Shown: one piece after another, positions 33,851 through 45,609 of the stretch
Position numbering within the stretch: position 1 is the stretch's first letter
Layout: the number at the start of each line of letters is the position of its first letter
Assembly (NCBI RefSeq): GCF_014805685.1
Contig: NC_060896.1
Location: 15,469,889 to 15,533,888 of the forward strand
Direction of reading: 5' to 3'
Source: Silurus meridionalis
Lineage: Eukaryota > Chordata > Actinopteri > Siluriformes > Siluridae
Length of the DNA stretch: 64,000 bases
Made by a program: the position numbers and the translations under genes
Notes under the pieces: model-generated
Database searches by the model: none
The model's input: the letters and a program-made list of their open reading frames with translations, nothing else
What the model was told of the DNA's origin: nothing

Positions 33851-34439
33851 TGCCCTACCTTCAAACGTATGTTCTACAGCCATCTCATCATCTTCAGCAG
33901 ACAGATTCTTATAATCCTTATCAAAATCCTCCTTCTGTAACTTAAAATCCACCACCTCTTAAATCAGTGTCTTCTTTAGTCTAACTGATTGTTTCATTGT
34001 TGCATGTTTTAGTCTCAGTTACGGCAAGTCTTTGAAGGCACGTGTTCAGTGCCCACCTCTGGCTGTACAGCCTCAGCCACTCTAGCTATATCTACCAGAC
34101 CACTTCCTGGGTCAACTGACAATGCCCCCCCTTCAAGTCCCTTTGTTTAGCTTTCACCTTAGCCTGCGCGGGTTGTATCGGTACTGTGTCCCCACGGTGT
34201 GTCCTTCGCTATATCATTAACCTCCACATTAAATTCACTATTTCAGCACAAATAAAACATTTTATAAATTCTAAATTGCTAAAAATTTTGTACTTTTTTT
34301 ATGTCAATTGTTAATTTTACTGACAAATTAAGAGGCTCTCCCTGATTGTTCAGAATCATGAAAGCTTGGGACTAAAAATATAATATGTCTAAATTCAGGA
34401 TTTTTACATTCAATTTGGAATCATCTTAATGGGACTCAC
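33851..34439. other. Unresolved, possibly decayed coding repeat
   Basis: The minus strand has a short acidic open stretch near 33870-33960 (KEDFDKDYKNLSAEDDEM) that I do not recognise. No other signal. Confidence 0.35.
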
Positions 34440-34449
34440 TCGTTTTCCA

Positions 34450-35640
34450 GATCGCTGAAGTACTTTCTACTTTTGCAGAGAAGGTTGCCTCCCACCCGGA
34501 TCGACGTTGTCCTCACTGCAGTCAGGAGAGTAAGAGAAGGTCAGTCACTCACAGTGAAGCTGCTGTGTCTCATTTCAGAAGCATCCAATGTGATTCCACT
34601 TGGCCTCCTCCATATGAGACCCCATCCAGGTGGCTCCAGGACAAAGGGTTCTCCCGGAAGGGCAATCCACACCGTACCATCAAGGTCTCGTGGCATGCCC
34701 TTTGAGCCTTGGATGTGTGGAGAGTACCGACGTTCCTGTCCAAGGGCCCTGTCTTGGAAACTCCTCTCACAGGCGCGGCGAGCTCTGGTTCACCCCCGCC
34801 CAAAGTTGCATAGGCTATGGCTGTGGCCCCTGAGGGGGCACAGTTTGTAGCAGCTCGTCTCTCTGCTGAGGTAGTGAAGACCATCCTCCATTTTAGAGCT
34901 CCCTCTACGAAGAGGTCATATGCCGCGAGGTGGCTGCTGTTCACTTCTGTTCAGTTCTGGAGTTCTTGCAGTAACAGTTTGCCACAGGGGTGACTCCTTC
35001 AACCCTGAAGGTTGGCAGGGGCAGTCGCTGGGTAGGCACCCTCTGGTGGCACATTTCCTCTGTGGCACCCGGAGGCTGAGGCCTGGGACGCGACCCGGAG
35101 TGCCTGTCTGGGACTTGGCCGTTGTGTTGGCAGCTCAATCTAAGCCCCCCCTTTGAGACCCTGGCCGAAGTGGCCCTTGGTACCTGTCTGTGAAAATTGC
35201 TTTCCTCTTGGCGATTTCCTCCCTGAAGAGGGCCAGGGACCTGCAGGCTCTGTCCGTGGACTTGTCTCGCCTGGAATTTGCCCCTGGCATGGCAAGTCCA
35301 TAAAGGAAGTAGCAGCAGCTGTTTGTCTGCTATGGCCCCAACAGGAAGGGATTCCCTGCCAATAAGCAGACTCTCAGTAGGTGGGTAGTGGATGCTATCT
35401 CATCATCTTATGAGTCCTCTGGTCTCACTCCACTCCGAGTGCAGCGGCCTCTATGGCCTGGTCCGCTGTAGTCTCGCTCCAGGACATCTGCGACGCTGCG
35501 GGTTTTATGACCTCGACCTCAGAGCTAATCGGGGCTCCTCTGTCCTACGTGCTGGTTGTAAGGCTCTCACACACTATGCAGGGTCTGGTCAGTGTGGTGT
35601 GATTAGACACTCATTCGCAAAACGTTGTGATGCAGCTCGA
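34450..35640 (+). pseudogene. DIRS RNase H end and tyrosine recombinase
   Basis: The sequence is broken into several frames. RT/RNase H words (IPLGLLHMRP, KGSPGRAIHTV and equivalents) lie at 34550-34700. A linker at 34860-35130 includes LHFRAPSTKRSYAARW, and the recombinase begins near 35180. It reads VKIAFLLAISSLKRARDLQA then LSVDLSRLEFAPG, with the first Arg of the tyrosine recombinase site in KRARDLQAL. NKQTLSRWVVDAISSSYESS follows, then MAWSAVVSLQDICDAAGFMT. The H-x-x-R box and the final Tyr cannot be recognised, so the enzyme is dead. Confidence 0.78.
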
Positions 35641-35789
35641 GTTCCTGAATGGGGAACGTCTCTAAGTTACATACTGTATGTAACCCTAGTTTCCCGAGGG
35701 AACAAGATGCTGCGTCCCCATCTTCCTGCATCCCTGCGGTGCTTACCTTCTCTCTTTTGTAGAGGTTAATGTCAGTGCAGCCAGTTTGT

Positions 35790-36110
35790 AGCTCCTGGTT
35801 GTTGCAACGTCGCCAGCCGATGACGTCACGACTTGCCTATTGGCCAGATTTCACACATGGTTCAGAGCATGGACAACGCGAGGCGTTCCCAAAGCATTGC
35901 TACGCAGTATCTCATTCCCTCAGGGAACTAGGGTTACATACATAACCTAGAAACCTGTTTCTTAAACAAACAGGAGCTAGTGCCGCTAGCTTGTGACCCC
36001 ACCAGTGACGTAGCGCTTTTCTGATTATACACATGGTTCAGAGCGTGTTCACGCAGAGGTGTTTCCAAAGCATTATTGATACAGCTCGAGTTCCAAGAGG
36101 GGAAAAATAA
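35790..36110. repeat. Tandem DIRS terminal repeats
   Basis: Two diverged versions of the same terminal sequence follow each other in the same orientation. The first ends AACTAGGGTTACATACATAA and the second ends near CGAGTTCCAAGAGGGG. Confidence 0.75.
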
Positions 36111-36556
36111 TTCATTTAATGTGTTTTTAAAACCAATAACTTTGTGTTCTTAAAACAATTAACTTGACCTGTATTTGTGCCACAGTTTAGCAGGCTGAAA
36201 GTAATGCCTTTTAGTCTACTTTGTACCACTGATGGTATCTTTACTGCAGGTTGACAAAAGCTCAGGTATTGCAAATGCCCATAAGCAAATGTGGAAAATA
36301 TGTCTCTTTCAGGACTCTACGCGCAAATGGCCTGTCTGCTGATACAGCAGGGCTCATGGTGTTTTTAAACAGGAATGTAGCCTTCAACCTCATTTCTCAT
36401 TCTGCTTCCCCTACCTACGTATGTTATAACAGTACTTTTAAAAAAAGCTGCTAGAGTCTAACAGTAAAACAACAAGGGACAGATGCTAACACTGACTTAA
36501 AATTAGGCATTGCCATTTTATGCTCTGCTGCATATATCCTAGATATATGATTAACT

Positions 36557-36680
36557 CTACTCAAGGTGATTGAAAGACTTTAAAGCTGCCAAGACACCTG
36601 TCAGAGTTGCATTGAGTAGCTCAGCTTCCTGCTGCACCTCTCTGGACATGTCGGAGTACTCTAAATATTTGCCAATTTTG
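36557..36680 (-). CDS. Candidate terminal exon of an unknown host gene
   Basis: An open segment on the minus strand follows a T-rich tract and an AG (TTTCTATGTACAAG). It reads SKIGKYLEYSDMSREVQQEA, then ELLNATLTGVLAALKSFNHL and E before a TAG. Codon choice looks protein-like (many GAG, CTG and GTG), unlike the surrounding AT-rich DNA. The peptide would form amphipathic helices. I do not recognise the family. It is the only segment in the window that looks like non-transposon coding sequence, but no second exon is identified. Confidence 0.35.
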
Positions 36681-39379
36681 CTTGTACATAGAAATAAAAA
36701 ATAAGCATGTGTTTGCACACACACATACACACACACCACAATATATATGATTGTGCTTTTTGTTGTCTGGATTGCTTCATCTCAGCCAATGATCTTTTGC
36801 CTAAATGTCAGAGATGGTGGTGAGAGTAAAATTTCACTGGGCATTAATCCTTTAAACCCTGCAGAGATGGGCTGACCAGGTCACATGAGATCCACTAGAA
36901 GTGTCTAGTCTGCTTGCAGCACTGATTAACCTAGAAAGTGGCATCTAGAAAACTGCCAGTGGCTAAATTATCTGGTTTTCTGCAACACATATTTGGGAAA
37001 AAAAACAACGGTTGTTTTGATGACAAATGTGCTGAAGCCATTTTCCAGTGCTGTCCAAAATGCTGATTCCTCTCATGCTTTGTAGCAAAGAGGATGTTAT
37101 CTTTTCCAGGGTGATAAATTACACAGATAGCTAAAGCTCTTCATCCACATTAGTGGAAAACCCTTTTCATAGGGTCTCAACCCAACCAGATAATATCCAA
37201 AGGAGTGAATGACAGTGGAAATGGTGTGAATACAGCTGAGCAACAATTCAAATGATCAAATCTTTAGAGAATTCTTTGCTATGAGGTGCCATGTTGAACA
37301 TACAGTGGTCAGTATGAGAGAATTGTACTCAAAGCACAAATATTTTAACTGCTCTAATATAAGATACACAAATTTGTATGGTCCTGTCAAACATGATTGA
37401 ATGAACATGCTGAATAGGACTTGAGGCTTTGCATGTTTAAATGATACACAGTACAGATTTTGTTGGCAGTTATTTTGACAATAGATATACTAAAATGGTT
37501 GCTGCAATGTGAGGGTATACTCACTTTTGTAAGATTTGGTAAATTCGGTGGGCATTTGGTAACTGGGCCTTTAGTGGGGACTTACCCAACTTAATCCACC
37601 TCTTAATACCACCACTATCACGTCGCAATTATAGAAACAACCAATACAAACAAAAACACATCATAACAATGCGTAGCATTACAGAGAGAGAGAGAGGCAT
37701 TTTGCATATGGAGGTGAATATCATTTTACTAAAGCAAGAAACCCAGTTAAGACAACTTCTAAACTACAACCACAACTGTGCACCTACATCATCTGGAGCA
37801 GTTCAGAATCAATATTTGTGTAATACAATGACAAAAACATTAGGTTGTATTTTGTTTACATTTTAATCACCAGAGATGCATAATCAGAATTTGCACCATT
37901 CCTTAGAGGCTGTAGTCCAGTGGTACTGCTTAAATTCAGGAGTCTGTGACAGTTTCCCTCTGACCAACCAATTAGAGGATGGAAAAATAAGCTAAATAGC
38001 CCTGTAAGGCAAATATGGAATCTGATTGGTTAAAGAAACAGAGCTATTAAATATAACTATAGTAGAAAAGGCCAGCAGAACAGGCTCTGGGCAGATTACA
38101 TTGACATGGCAGCACATAGAGGCTGAAATCTTATTGGACAAAAAAACCTAAAATCCACATACATGTTCTGGAAGCAGTGCAGCCAAGAGAAACGCTACAA
38201 AATGAAGAGAATAAATGTTGGGAATAAATTAATACAATTCAATGGAACAAATATTAGAAATTAGGTTGCAAAGGTAGGTCAGTGCTTTTGATAGTGTTTA
38301 GGCCAGCAGAGAAGGCTTTGCTGACCCTGACCGCCACCACTGGTAAATTTTCAATGTTTCAATTGTTTTGCATAGTCAAGGATGCTCATGTTTAGCTGCC
38401 CGACAGTAGTTTTAATATTCCTGAGTCAAAATTATTATATTTTACAGCCATAACCAAAGAAATTTATGCCACAGACTTAGCTAAAATAATGCAAGAAAAT
38501 CTGTCTGATTATGTATGCTGAGGTGGAGGTGCGTTCAGGCATGCCCAAACCTTTAAGTCTATAGCTTGTGCCCATGGCCACACAACCCTATACCTACAGT
38601 TGCAACAGCAGTGAGTAGCTGCTGCAGTCATCCTTACCATTTTGATTGAGTTCAAAGGCTGTGAATTTATTTGACATGTTTTTTTTTTACATCTGTGACA
38701 AGTTCCCTTTGAAAGTGCAGAAATGGAGTATGACAGCACTTATACAGAACGCATACAAACTATAATGTATGTGTGTTCATCCATGCCATTCCAGTGATAT
38801 GGAGGGAGAAGAAGGACCATATAATTGATGCTACTTCTGCATAATTTTCTTTCAGAAACATGACGTTTATTAAGTACCTAAACCTTGCCTCTGCAATAAG
38901 ACCAATAGCACATGATGAAAGTCTTCCTGTTCTGAAACCACCAGAGATGTGGACACTCGAGAATGAGGATAAGGAGGAATGCAGATGCAGATTTCAAGAC
39001 ATTAATAGCTAACAATCATCATTTAATTTTTCAGGTAGAGCTCAACAATCTTGTCAGAGATTTGGATTTAACAACAAGCCAGTCAGGGCTGCTTGGATCA
39101 AAGTTACAATGATGGAACCTGTTGTCACCAGGTACAAAAATGTTTTTCACTGCCTTCATGAAGACTTGACTAAATTCTAAGTTGACAGTCTGACCTTTTG
39201 CAGTGACGTCTGTGGATTTCTTTCTGCTCTCATCATTGTTAAATTTCACGACCACTTTGCTGCACAATGGCAATATCTACATTCCATACTTATCGGACAT
39301 GCTGTTCATATGAAGAAAACATACAAGAGCTTGCAGCTGCTGCTTAAAAACCTTTAGTACTTCAAGTAAAGCTGGATTA
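36681..39379. other. No gene established
   Basis: Mostly unique AT-rich sequence with a short (GA)n at 37681-37695. An 80-codon minus-strand frame at 39031-39273 contains KFNNDESRKKSTDVTAKG and FVPGDNRFHHCNFDPSSPDW. It is unlike any family I can name and is a weak coding candidate. Confidence 0.4.
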
Positions 39380-39960
39380 CATGCAGCAATCTGAAGGTGG
39401 TTGCATATTGGATACACCAAGTAATGTTGTTTTCTTTGCAAGTGGGACAGCTCAGCAAGTGATTTACATTACATTATAAAGGACTAGCCACCTTAAAGCA
39501 AAATTGGTTTCTGTGAAAAAGAATGTTGCATATGACCCACTGGTTGATCAAAGAAGACATTTATTCTATTGTTCCTCATCATACATCGGCTCAAAAAAAA
39601 TGTGTTAAGGCTACTAACAAGCAAAGTAAAGCCTCTGCATGCTTGCAATAAATGTTGCCACACATTAGTGATGACAAATGTGTTGCATGGACTGCCATCA
39701 AGAATTTCATTTTAAAATTTCTGGGCAACCACAGGGCACTAAACTACCTCAAACAGGTTGCTCTAGGCATAGAAGTCATTGAACCGCAATATCATCGAGG
39801 ATACATTTTCTTCATTTCCACTTGGACTTCTTCTCAGCCACCTTGTTTCACCAAGACATTGCCAACATGGAGAAAGTCTAAAAGGAAAAGAAATTTAAAA
39901 ATTTCACCAAAAATTGCAGCAGAAACAAAAAATGTCCATCAAATTTGTTGGCCAGACTAA
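39380..39960 (+). pseudogene. Degraded ORF of the FLGN...FHQDI repeat family
   Basis: The plus strand has MLPHISDDKCVAWTAIKNFI then FLGNHRALNY in one frame, and LFHQDIANMEKV in another. I recall a family of widespread uncharacterised, transposon-associated proteins with a K-x-FLGN..A.NY block followed by a RFHQDI-x-x-MEKRYQG block. The distance here is shorter and the frames are broken. The link is by motif memory only, so the class of element is not assigned. Confidence 0.4.
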
Positions 39961-40398
39961 TGGGTTAGTCCTAAGACCCATGCATTCTAATATTTTTTAT
40001 TTCTCATGATCTTGACATAATAAACATTGTTTCCCTATGATTATTACTTTTTTCTGTGTATTAGGCATAAGCGCATGTTCTAGAGACAGCATCATTGCAG
40101 GATCATGGACGTTAACCAAAAAAACAAGAAAGAAAAAAAATACTTTAATACTAAATACTAAAATACTATCTTAGGACTTCCGTAGTTTTTAAGGGATGTA
40201 ATATTTTAAATATTAAGGCAAAATAATGCAATTTCTTGAAAATATTTGATATACATAAACTCACTAACATTTGTTCTTGATTTGACTTGCAGACAAATGA
40301 AAAGTATAAAGACAATCAACAAACAGCTAATATCCAGTATGATTTTTTTTTATATAATTTTTAAATATTTCATTATTTCTATCAATATATAACCACAA
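39961..40398. other. No gene seen
   Basis: AT-rich sequence with A-runs. Confidence 0.55.
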
Positions 40399-40977
40399 TA
40401 TACCACAATTTTGAGACTAGCTCTGTTTACAAGCGAGTACTTTATTTATCAAATGTTTACACACTATCACCTTCAAAATCACCCCCTTGCACAGAAATAC
40501 AGTGGTCCCAGCATTCTGCTATCCATGCTGGATCTCCACGATGCTGTCAAAACGGCAACCTTTGAGCTGGATCTTCACCTTCATGAAGAAGGCTTCAGGA
40601 AAAATTATATTATGTGGATTGTTCATTATGTACAAGTTGCCGAATGGTTTTGAATGGTTGCCGGATGGTTTTGACTTTTTTGGGGGTTGAGTTTGTTGAA
40701 GGGTTTCCTGATCTTTAATCATCATCCAGTGATGTTCTTCCGCTCTTGAAACATGTGTGCTTTTCAAAACACCTTGAACGACTCATTGGGAACATTGCCG
40801 TATGTCAAACATATGTCGCATCAAACATCTTTTGCAGATTTACCTAGTGTCATGCAGAATTTCACATTTGCTTTTTGTTCTAACTTGCTGTCCATGAGGA
40901 ATTTGCAGATGTTCTATGTGGTCGGAATAGCACCAGTTAGCACCATTAGTCTCGAAACTTTTTTTCATACCACCTCT
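40399..40977 (-). mobile_element. mariner-like element, internally deleted
   Basis: The right end (minus-strand 5') reads GAGGTGGTATG, then AAGTTTCGAGACTA when reversed. The left end carries ATACCACAATTTTGAGACTA. The ends match the mariner terminus at 63756. Only about 580 bp remain of a usual length near 1.3 kb, and the central catalytic region is missing. Confidence 0.85.
40440..40895 (-). pseudogene. mariner transposase, deleted
   Basis: The start ATG at 40893-40895 begins MDSKLEQKANVKFCMTLGKS and is followed by an early stop. FKSGRTSLDDD-like words of the DNA-binding region come next. The catalytic DD34D core is then lost and the C-terminus follows (FFMKVKIQLKGCRFDSIVEI, then QHG). The beginning is homologous to the mariner ORF at 63929. 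Confidence 0.85.
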
Positions 40978-41329
40978 TAAAAGCAAGATTTAAAAACAAA
41001 TCATTTTTATAAACAAACTTCCACTTCTGGGTTTACAATACAAACCTTGGAAGGCAGGGAGTCATTCTATTCTATTTAAGTTTAAGAAAGTGAGAGAAAG
41101 TTCACATGATTACTTGAAAAAAGCTTTGCTTACTGGTTTCCAAAATCCTCTACAATATAGTCTATAGCTCCTTTAAACACAGACACATTCAATATAAAGG
41201 ATACATGAGAGCCTGCTATTTGAAGTAGTTTTTAAAGTCTGTAATTAAATATTTATATAACTATGTTGATTGAACAGTGATTTCAGAATTACTGTATATC
41301 AGCAAATTCTTAAGAAGAATGTCAAGACA

Positions 41330-41462
41330 TCTGCCCGTCTTATTTGTTTGATGGGGTGTTCTTTGTCTACTGGCAGGACCTATGTGAAAATCTGATGCTG
41401 CTTTCAGATTTATGTAGAAGTATAGAAAATTCTAAAGGGGTCATGAACTTTCAAGCACCACT
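41330..41462 (+). mobile_element. Tc1-like 3' end fragment
   Basis: The segment with TGGGGTGTTCTTTGTCTACT, AAATTCTAAAGGGGTCATG and CTTTCAAGCACCACTG matches, as I recall, the 3' end of a fish Tc1 subfamily. No transposase codons remain. Confidence 0.5.
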
Positions 41463-41464
41463 GA

Positions 41465-41634
41465 ACTTATGCCTAGTCCAGTGTATTACTCGTACTAGAC
41501 CGCACTAATCACTATTCTAATTTACATGAGCAGAGTGCAGTGCAGGGACAGAATCAGAGCACTGGTGAGCACAGGGACAACAACACAGTGTTGAGCACTG
41601 TCTACTAAAAGTAATACACTGACTAGACATAAGT
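41465..41634. mobile_element. 170-bp palindromic MITE-like element
   Basis: The outer about 34 bp on each side are inverted repeats (ACTTATGCCTAGTCCAGTGT on the left, its near reverse complement on the right, both extending through GTATTACT). The middle is GC-richer with CAGTGCAGGGACAGAATCAG. It abuts the Tc1-like fragment on the left. Confidence 0.75.
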
Positions 41635-44099
41635 ACCTGTTCCCAACGCAGCTATCACTTTAATGAAATATTACGTTGAATACACTATTTTTCATTGTCA
41701 TGTTCTTACAAATTGTCTACAGAATCCACAAATGATACCACCTTCAATGGTTGAATTGTTTGTATGTATTATGGCATAGTCTGCACTAAACTGACACATT
41801 ATACCTTCCTATACATTTTTAAATGTATTTTGTCTGCATGTTTTATTTTGTTATTTACCATGTGTAAAGGTTTTAATTTTCAATTCAAAACAATTAATTT
41901 GAAATTCATATCCATTTGTCCTTATTGCACCACAAATGAGAAACCTACCTTGCTGTTAAAAAAGTAACTTTTATGCTAAATACATTTGAAATGACCTACT
42001 TTTAAACTTATAGTATTAATAGTAATAGTATTTTTTTTTTTTTACAGAATATTCTGTTTTTGCATTAGCTCTAAATAAAATTCCATTAAAACAACCATTA
42101 CGGTACTTTTTAGGTAGTGCCTTCAGGTAGTAATAAATATGAAACTCTTTCCCTGTTCTATGTGCACAGCTGTTAAAATTTACCTGAGGGAGTACTTTAA
42201 CTTTGAATTAATGTTTTAAATTGGTACATTTAAAAACATGTAAATTGTTTGCAAATTAACTTTGATTATTGAAGATGTCTGTTTGATTGAACTATAAACA
42301 ATAAAGACTGAGTACTTCAATGCAGTATTAGGAGTAAGTCTGTTACTAGTATTTAATGTCTCTTTTTTATTGCATTTACAGCATTTTTTTATTTTCGGAA
42401 AACAACAAATGTTTACATTAGAACAGGGAACATGTTTTATATTTATTTTATACTTATAAGTTACACATTCACACAGTGTACTGGGAACTTATAAAGTATG
42501 TTTTTTGCAATATACATGCTACTAGTACCTTTTATTCCAAACTAACAAGGTCATCGTTATAAGAGAAACAATTTAAAAAGGGCTATGAGACAAAAATAAG
42601 AGAATAATCAATAAAGGCTAAATAAATCATGAGCTAATTTATTATTTTAAATATCACACTATAATATTTCATTTAGGTAGGTAGTTCTTGTATGGATTCT
42701 TTTGGTAACTATACATTGTTTGGATATTTCATTACTTTTAATTAAAATATAACTGCATCTTCGTAGTCAAAGGTAAATGTTATTTTCTGTTCTTTCTCAT
42801 TGAAGCTGACACACATATTTAGATGCACACACCCTGCTGTTTGCATTTGGTTGGCTAGGAACCAGAATTTGTTCAGAGAAACATTTAGCGGGCATGATAT
42901 TGAGCTTTGAGGGCCTGACCTCACACAAAGAGTGAATAGTTGTGGGAATCAGCTGAAATATGTGACATAATCACATTAGTGTCTTAAAGGACAACAAAAC
43001 ATTCAGTCAACTTCCCTTGATCATTGCAGATCTGGAGGAGGATAAGTAGTGAAACATGGTTCCAGCCGTCCATTTTCAAAATAAAAAATAACATTCAAGT
43101 TCATATTCTAGAGGCACTGTAAATTACGAGGCAGTTGAAATAAATACTGTTAAATTGTAATATTATAATAATAATTACAAATAGTTTTGATAAAATAATA
43201 ATAATAAATAAACTTATTGGCACTGCTTCAAAATGCCAAACTCACTCCATTGTTTATTAAGAAGATACTGGAAAAAATAAGAGCAAATGCCTGCGAATAT
43301 TCCTAGAAATCTTTTTTTTCCTCTGCCCTTTTTTTTATTTTGTCATTTTGTAAACAACAAAGCCTTGCCCATTCTTACAGCCTTGCCCATTCTAACAGCC
43401 TTGCCCATTCTAACAGTAAAGCTTTCAAGATGTTGTGAGAACATCGGCACCTACAAATACCCAGCTCAACATGCTTAAACTCTGCACTCAGAACTAATTA
43501 CAAACACTGTTCATGCAAAAAAAAAAAAGCTCTTGTAGATAGCAAACAAAAAGAGAGAGAACAGAAGGTTAGAGAGAGGCCCATGTGGAGGTGGGGGAGG
43601 GACCAAAAGGCTAATAAATCTATAGGAAACACCACTCTACTGACACGTGAAACGCTCCTATTCACCACCCAATCGGACATAAAGAATGTTCACTCTTTTG
43701 TCTCCCTTCTAATTCCTCTAGAGTAGATGGGGTGTGAAATGTGTGTGTGTGTGCGTGTGTGTGTGTGTGTGTGTGAGAGCGAGAGAGAGTTCCTCAAAAG
43801 CAGTTCTAATCCCTTAACACAAATCAGTGAAGAACAATAAATAAATATAGTGAGCTGTTGCAGTATTCAATAAATGTTACAGGAAGTCTCTTTATTCTAT
43901 ATAATCTTACACATTTTAGTGTACTATGCAACATACAATTTGAAAATGTGCAGTATGATTATTTACTCTACAGACAATAATAAAATATATATGTAACCCA
44001 CTAGAAAATAATTATAGAATATAGAGGGTTAGTTTGTTTACAATTAGATGATTAGCTCTGGATGAGACTATATTAATGGTTCATTCCAAGTCACAGAAT
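41635..44099. other. No gene seen; minisatellite and microsatellite
   Basis: AT-rich sequence. It contains three 18-bp units (GCCTTGCCCATTCTAACA) at 43363-43417 and a TG/GA array at 43739-43790. The minus-strand frame at 42742-42924 has no recognised domain. Confidence 0.5.
43363..43417. repeat. 18-bp minisatellite, three units
   Basis: Three copies of GCCTTGCCCATTCTAACA, the first with one substitution. Confidence 0.93.
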
Positions 44100-45019
44100 A
44101 TGTGTGCTTGTCTCTTTAAGAGTGCCGCTAATGGTAGCAAGGTTGATTGGTGTGAACGTGGAAAATGTGTTTGACACAACAAGTTAAATTGGTCTTTATT
44201 TAACTTGTTTGCTATTGGTTAATCCCGGGTTTCCCGGAAAATCTAGAATTTGGGTGGAGGGAGAAAAAAAGGAGAGACGGTGCTGCCAGGAGGTTGATGT
44301 GATTGATTAAGCTGAAGATTTGCAGTAATAAGAGTGAATTACTTGATAACTCGTTGTATAATTTACTTAAAGTGTAGAGCGTGTGTGTTAATACACTGAT
44401 AAAATCACTGACTAAGAAATTAACTCAAAAGAAGGAGAAAAGGACTGTTATTGAGGAGAAATTGGGAGATTCTGCTAAGAAGATCACATATTGACCCTGA
44501 TCACAGTGATTTTCTTGTGGCTGTATTGGAGAGTGACACATAGGCGGCCAGGCAAAATGCGGGACGAGGATCGGAGGAGGCTTACCACCGGTTTCGCCGT
44601 CATTGCCGTCAATTCTAAGGGAGTTAAGGTACCCTTTTTGTTTCTTATATGCTTCGGAGAGTGAAGAGGACAGTTTTCTGTTTTCACGGCCACTACGTAC
44701 CCAAGCCACTATTCAGGCCTGCTACTGAGTGTGTGTGTGTGTGTGCGTGTGTGTGGGCCCTACTATTTACTTTAAATAGTTTACATTGTGCACTAAGGAA
44801 CTTTGTGTAACAATAATAATCAGACTTCTTGTGAAATAGTTTCATACATTTGACTACAAGTGTGTGTGTACAGACACTGAAGTAATCGCTACGGCACTGA
44901 TTTATATTGTGATGTTGGGGAAATGTGATTTTGGGGTTTAATTATATCAGAGACTTAAAGTGCTTATAATTTTGGTAATTTAAATTCTTGTAATAAGATT
45001 TATTGAGTTCTTATTTTGT

Positions 45020-45024
45020 TGTTG

Positions 45025-45066
<42 letters not shown>
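45020..45066. repeat. (TTG/TTA)n microsatellite
   Basis: Three TTG units then about thirteen TTA units, ending directly at an RTE tail. Confidence 0.92.
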
Positions 45067-45067
<1 letters not shown>

Positions 45068-45118
45068 GATCCGCTGTGGCGACCCCTAATGGGAGCAGCC
45101 GAAAGAAGAAGAAGAAGA
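45067..45118 (+). mobile_element. RTE LINE/SINE tail only
   Basis: A 50-bp copy of the RTE 3' tail (GATCCGCTGTGGCGACCCCT, GGGAGCAGCCGAAAG and GAA repeats) with nothing upstream except a TTA array. Confidence 0.85.
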
Positions 45119-45609
45119 TTATTAAATTTGTTCTTTTTGATTACTTGCTAGAGAGTTTCTTAATTTGAACTTGAGGTATTCTATGTTTTATGTTTAAGAT
45201 TATTTACTACACGAGAGTCAATTTATTCAGTAAAATCAGAGGGGCCTTTATACAACATCTCTGAGGCATTTATTTAGTAAACCTGGTGCTGCTCCTTACT
45301 ACACTATAAATAACACGGGTAAGGGGCGCTACATATATTTTTAAGCTAAGTAGGTTTACAAAAACAATATCAGATGAATTTTATTATTGACTGATACTCA
45401 AGCTTTTAGTATTCACATCTTTCAAAAACTGGATTGTGTTTTCTCTAACCCTAATCTTAATTGCTGGGATATTTAGATTTCAGTTTTGTGAACTGTTACA
45501 AAGATGCATGCATAGAAAATGAGGAGATGCACCAGAATCTAAACTTGTTGCTTCTACTGATGCATGCGCTCTGCTCCTGTTGTAAAAGCTGTGATAAAAT
45601 CTTGCTTTA

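Larger units (their letters stand above)
34440..36110 (+). mobile_element. DIRS-like retrotransposon, 3' portion
   Basis: From about 34450 the plus strand follows the end of the DIRS RT/RNase H region, then the linker, then the tyrosine recombinase. It ends in two consecutive copies of the terminal repeat (about 35790-35945 and 35950-36110). Both contain GATGACGTCA or GTGACGTAGCG, CACATGGTTCAGAGC and GCGTTCCCAAAGCATT-like words, as in the ends at 4921 and 6275. The 5' half is missing. Confidence 0.82.
44100..45340 (+). other. Possible LTR-element 5' region, unresolved
   Basis: The block is richer in GC at 44220-44300 and 44560-44710. It carries an inverted CCAAT-like word, TTAATCCCGGGTTTCCCGG and a plus-strand frame with ILREL and YASESEEDSFLFSRPLRTQA then TIQACY. 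The last resembles the acidic start of some LTR-element Gag proteins. The right end has GTAAGGGGCGCTACA. No second LTR or polymerase is found. A TG array (44729-44753) and a TTA array are inside. Confidence 0.3.

Noticed and set aside
34570..35138. Minus-strand frames of 65-124 codons over the DIRS region
   Set aside because: Antisense shadows of the DIRS coding remnants on the plus strand.
42742..42924. 60-codon minus-strand frame as a possible exon
   Set aside because: No splice context, no domain and composition like the surrounding AT-rich DNA.
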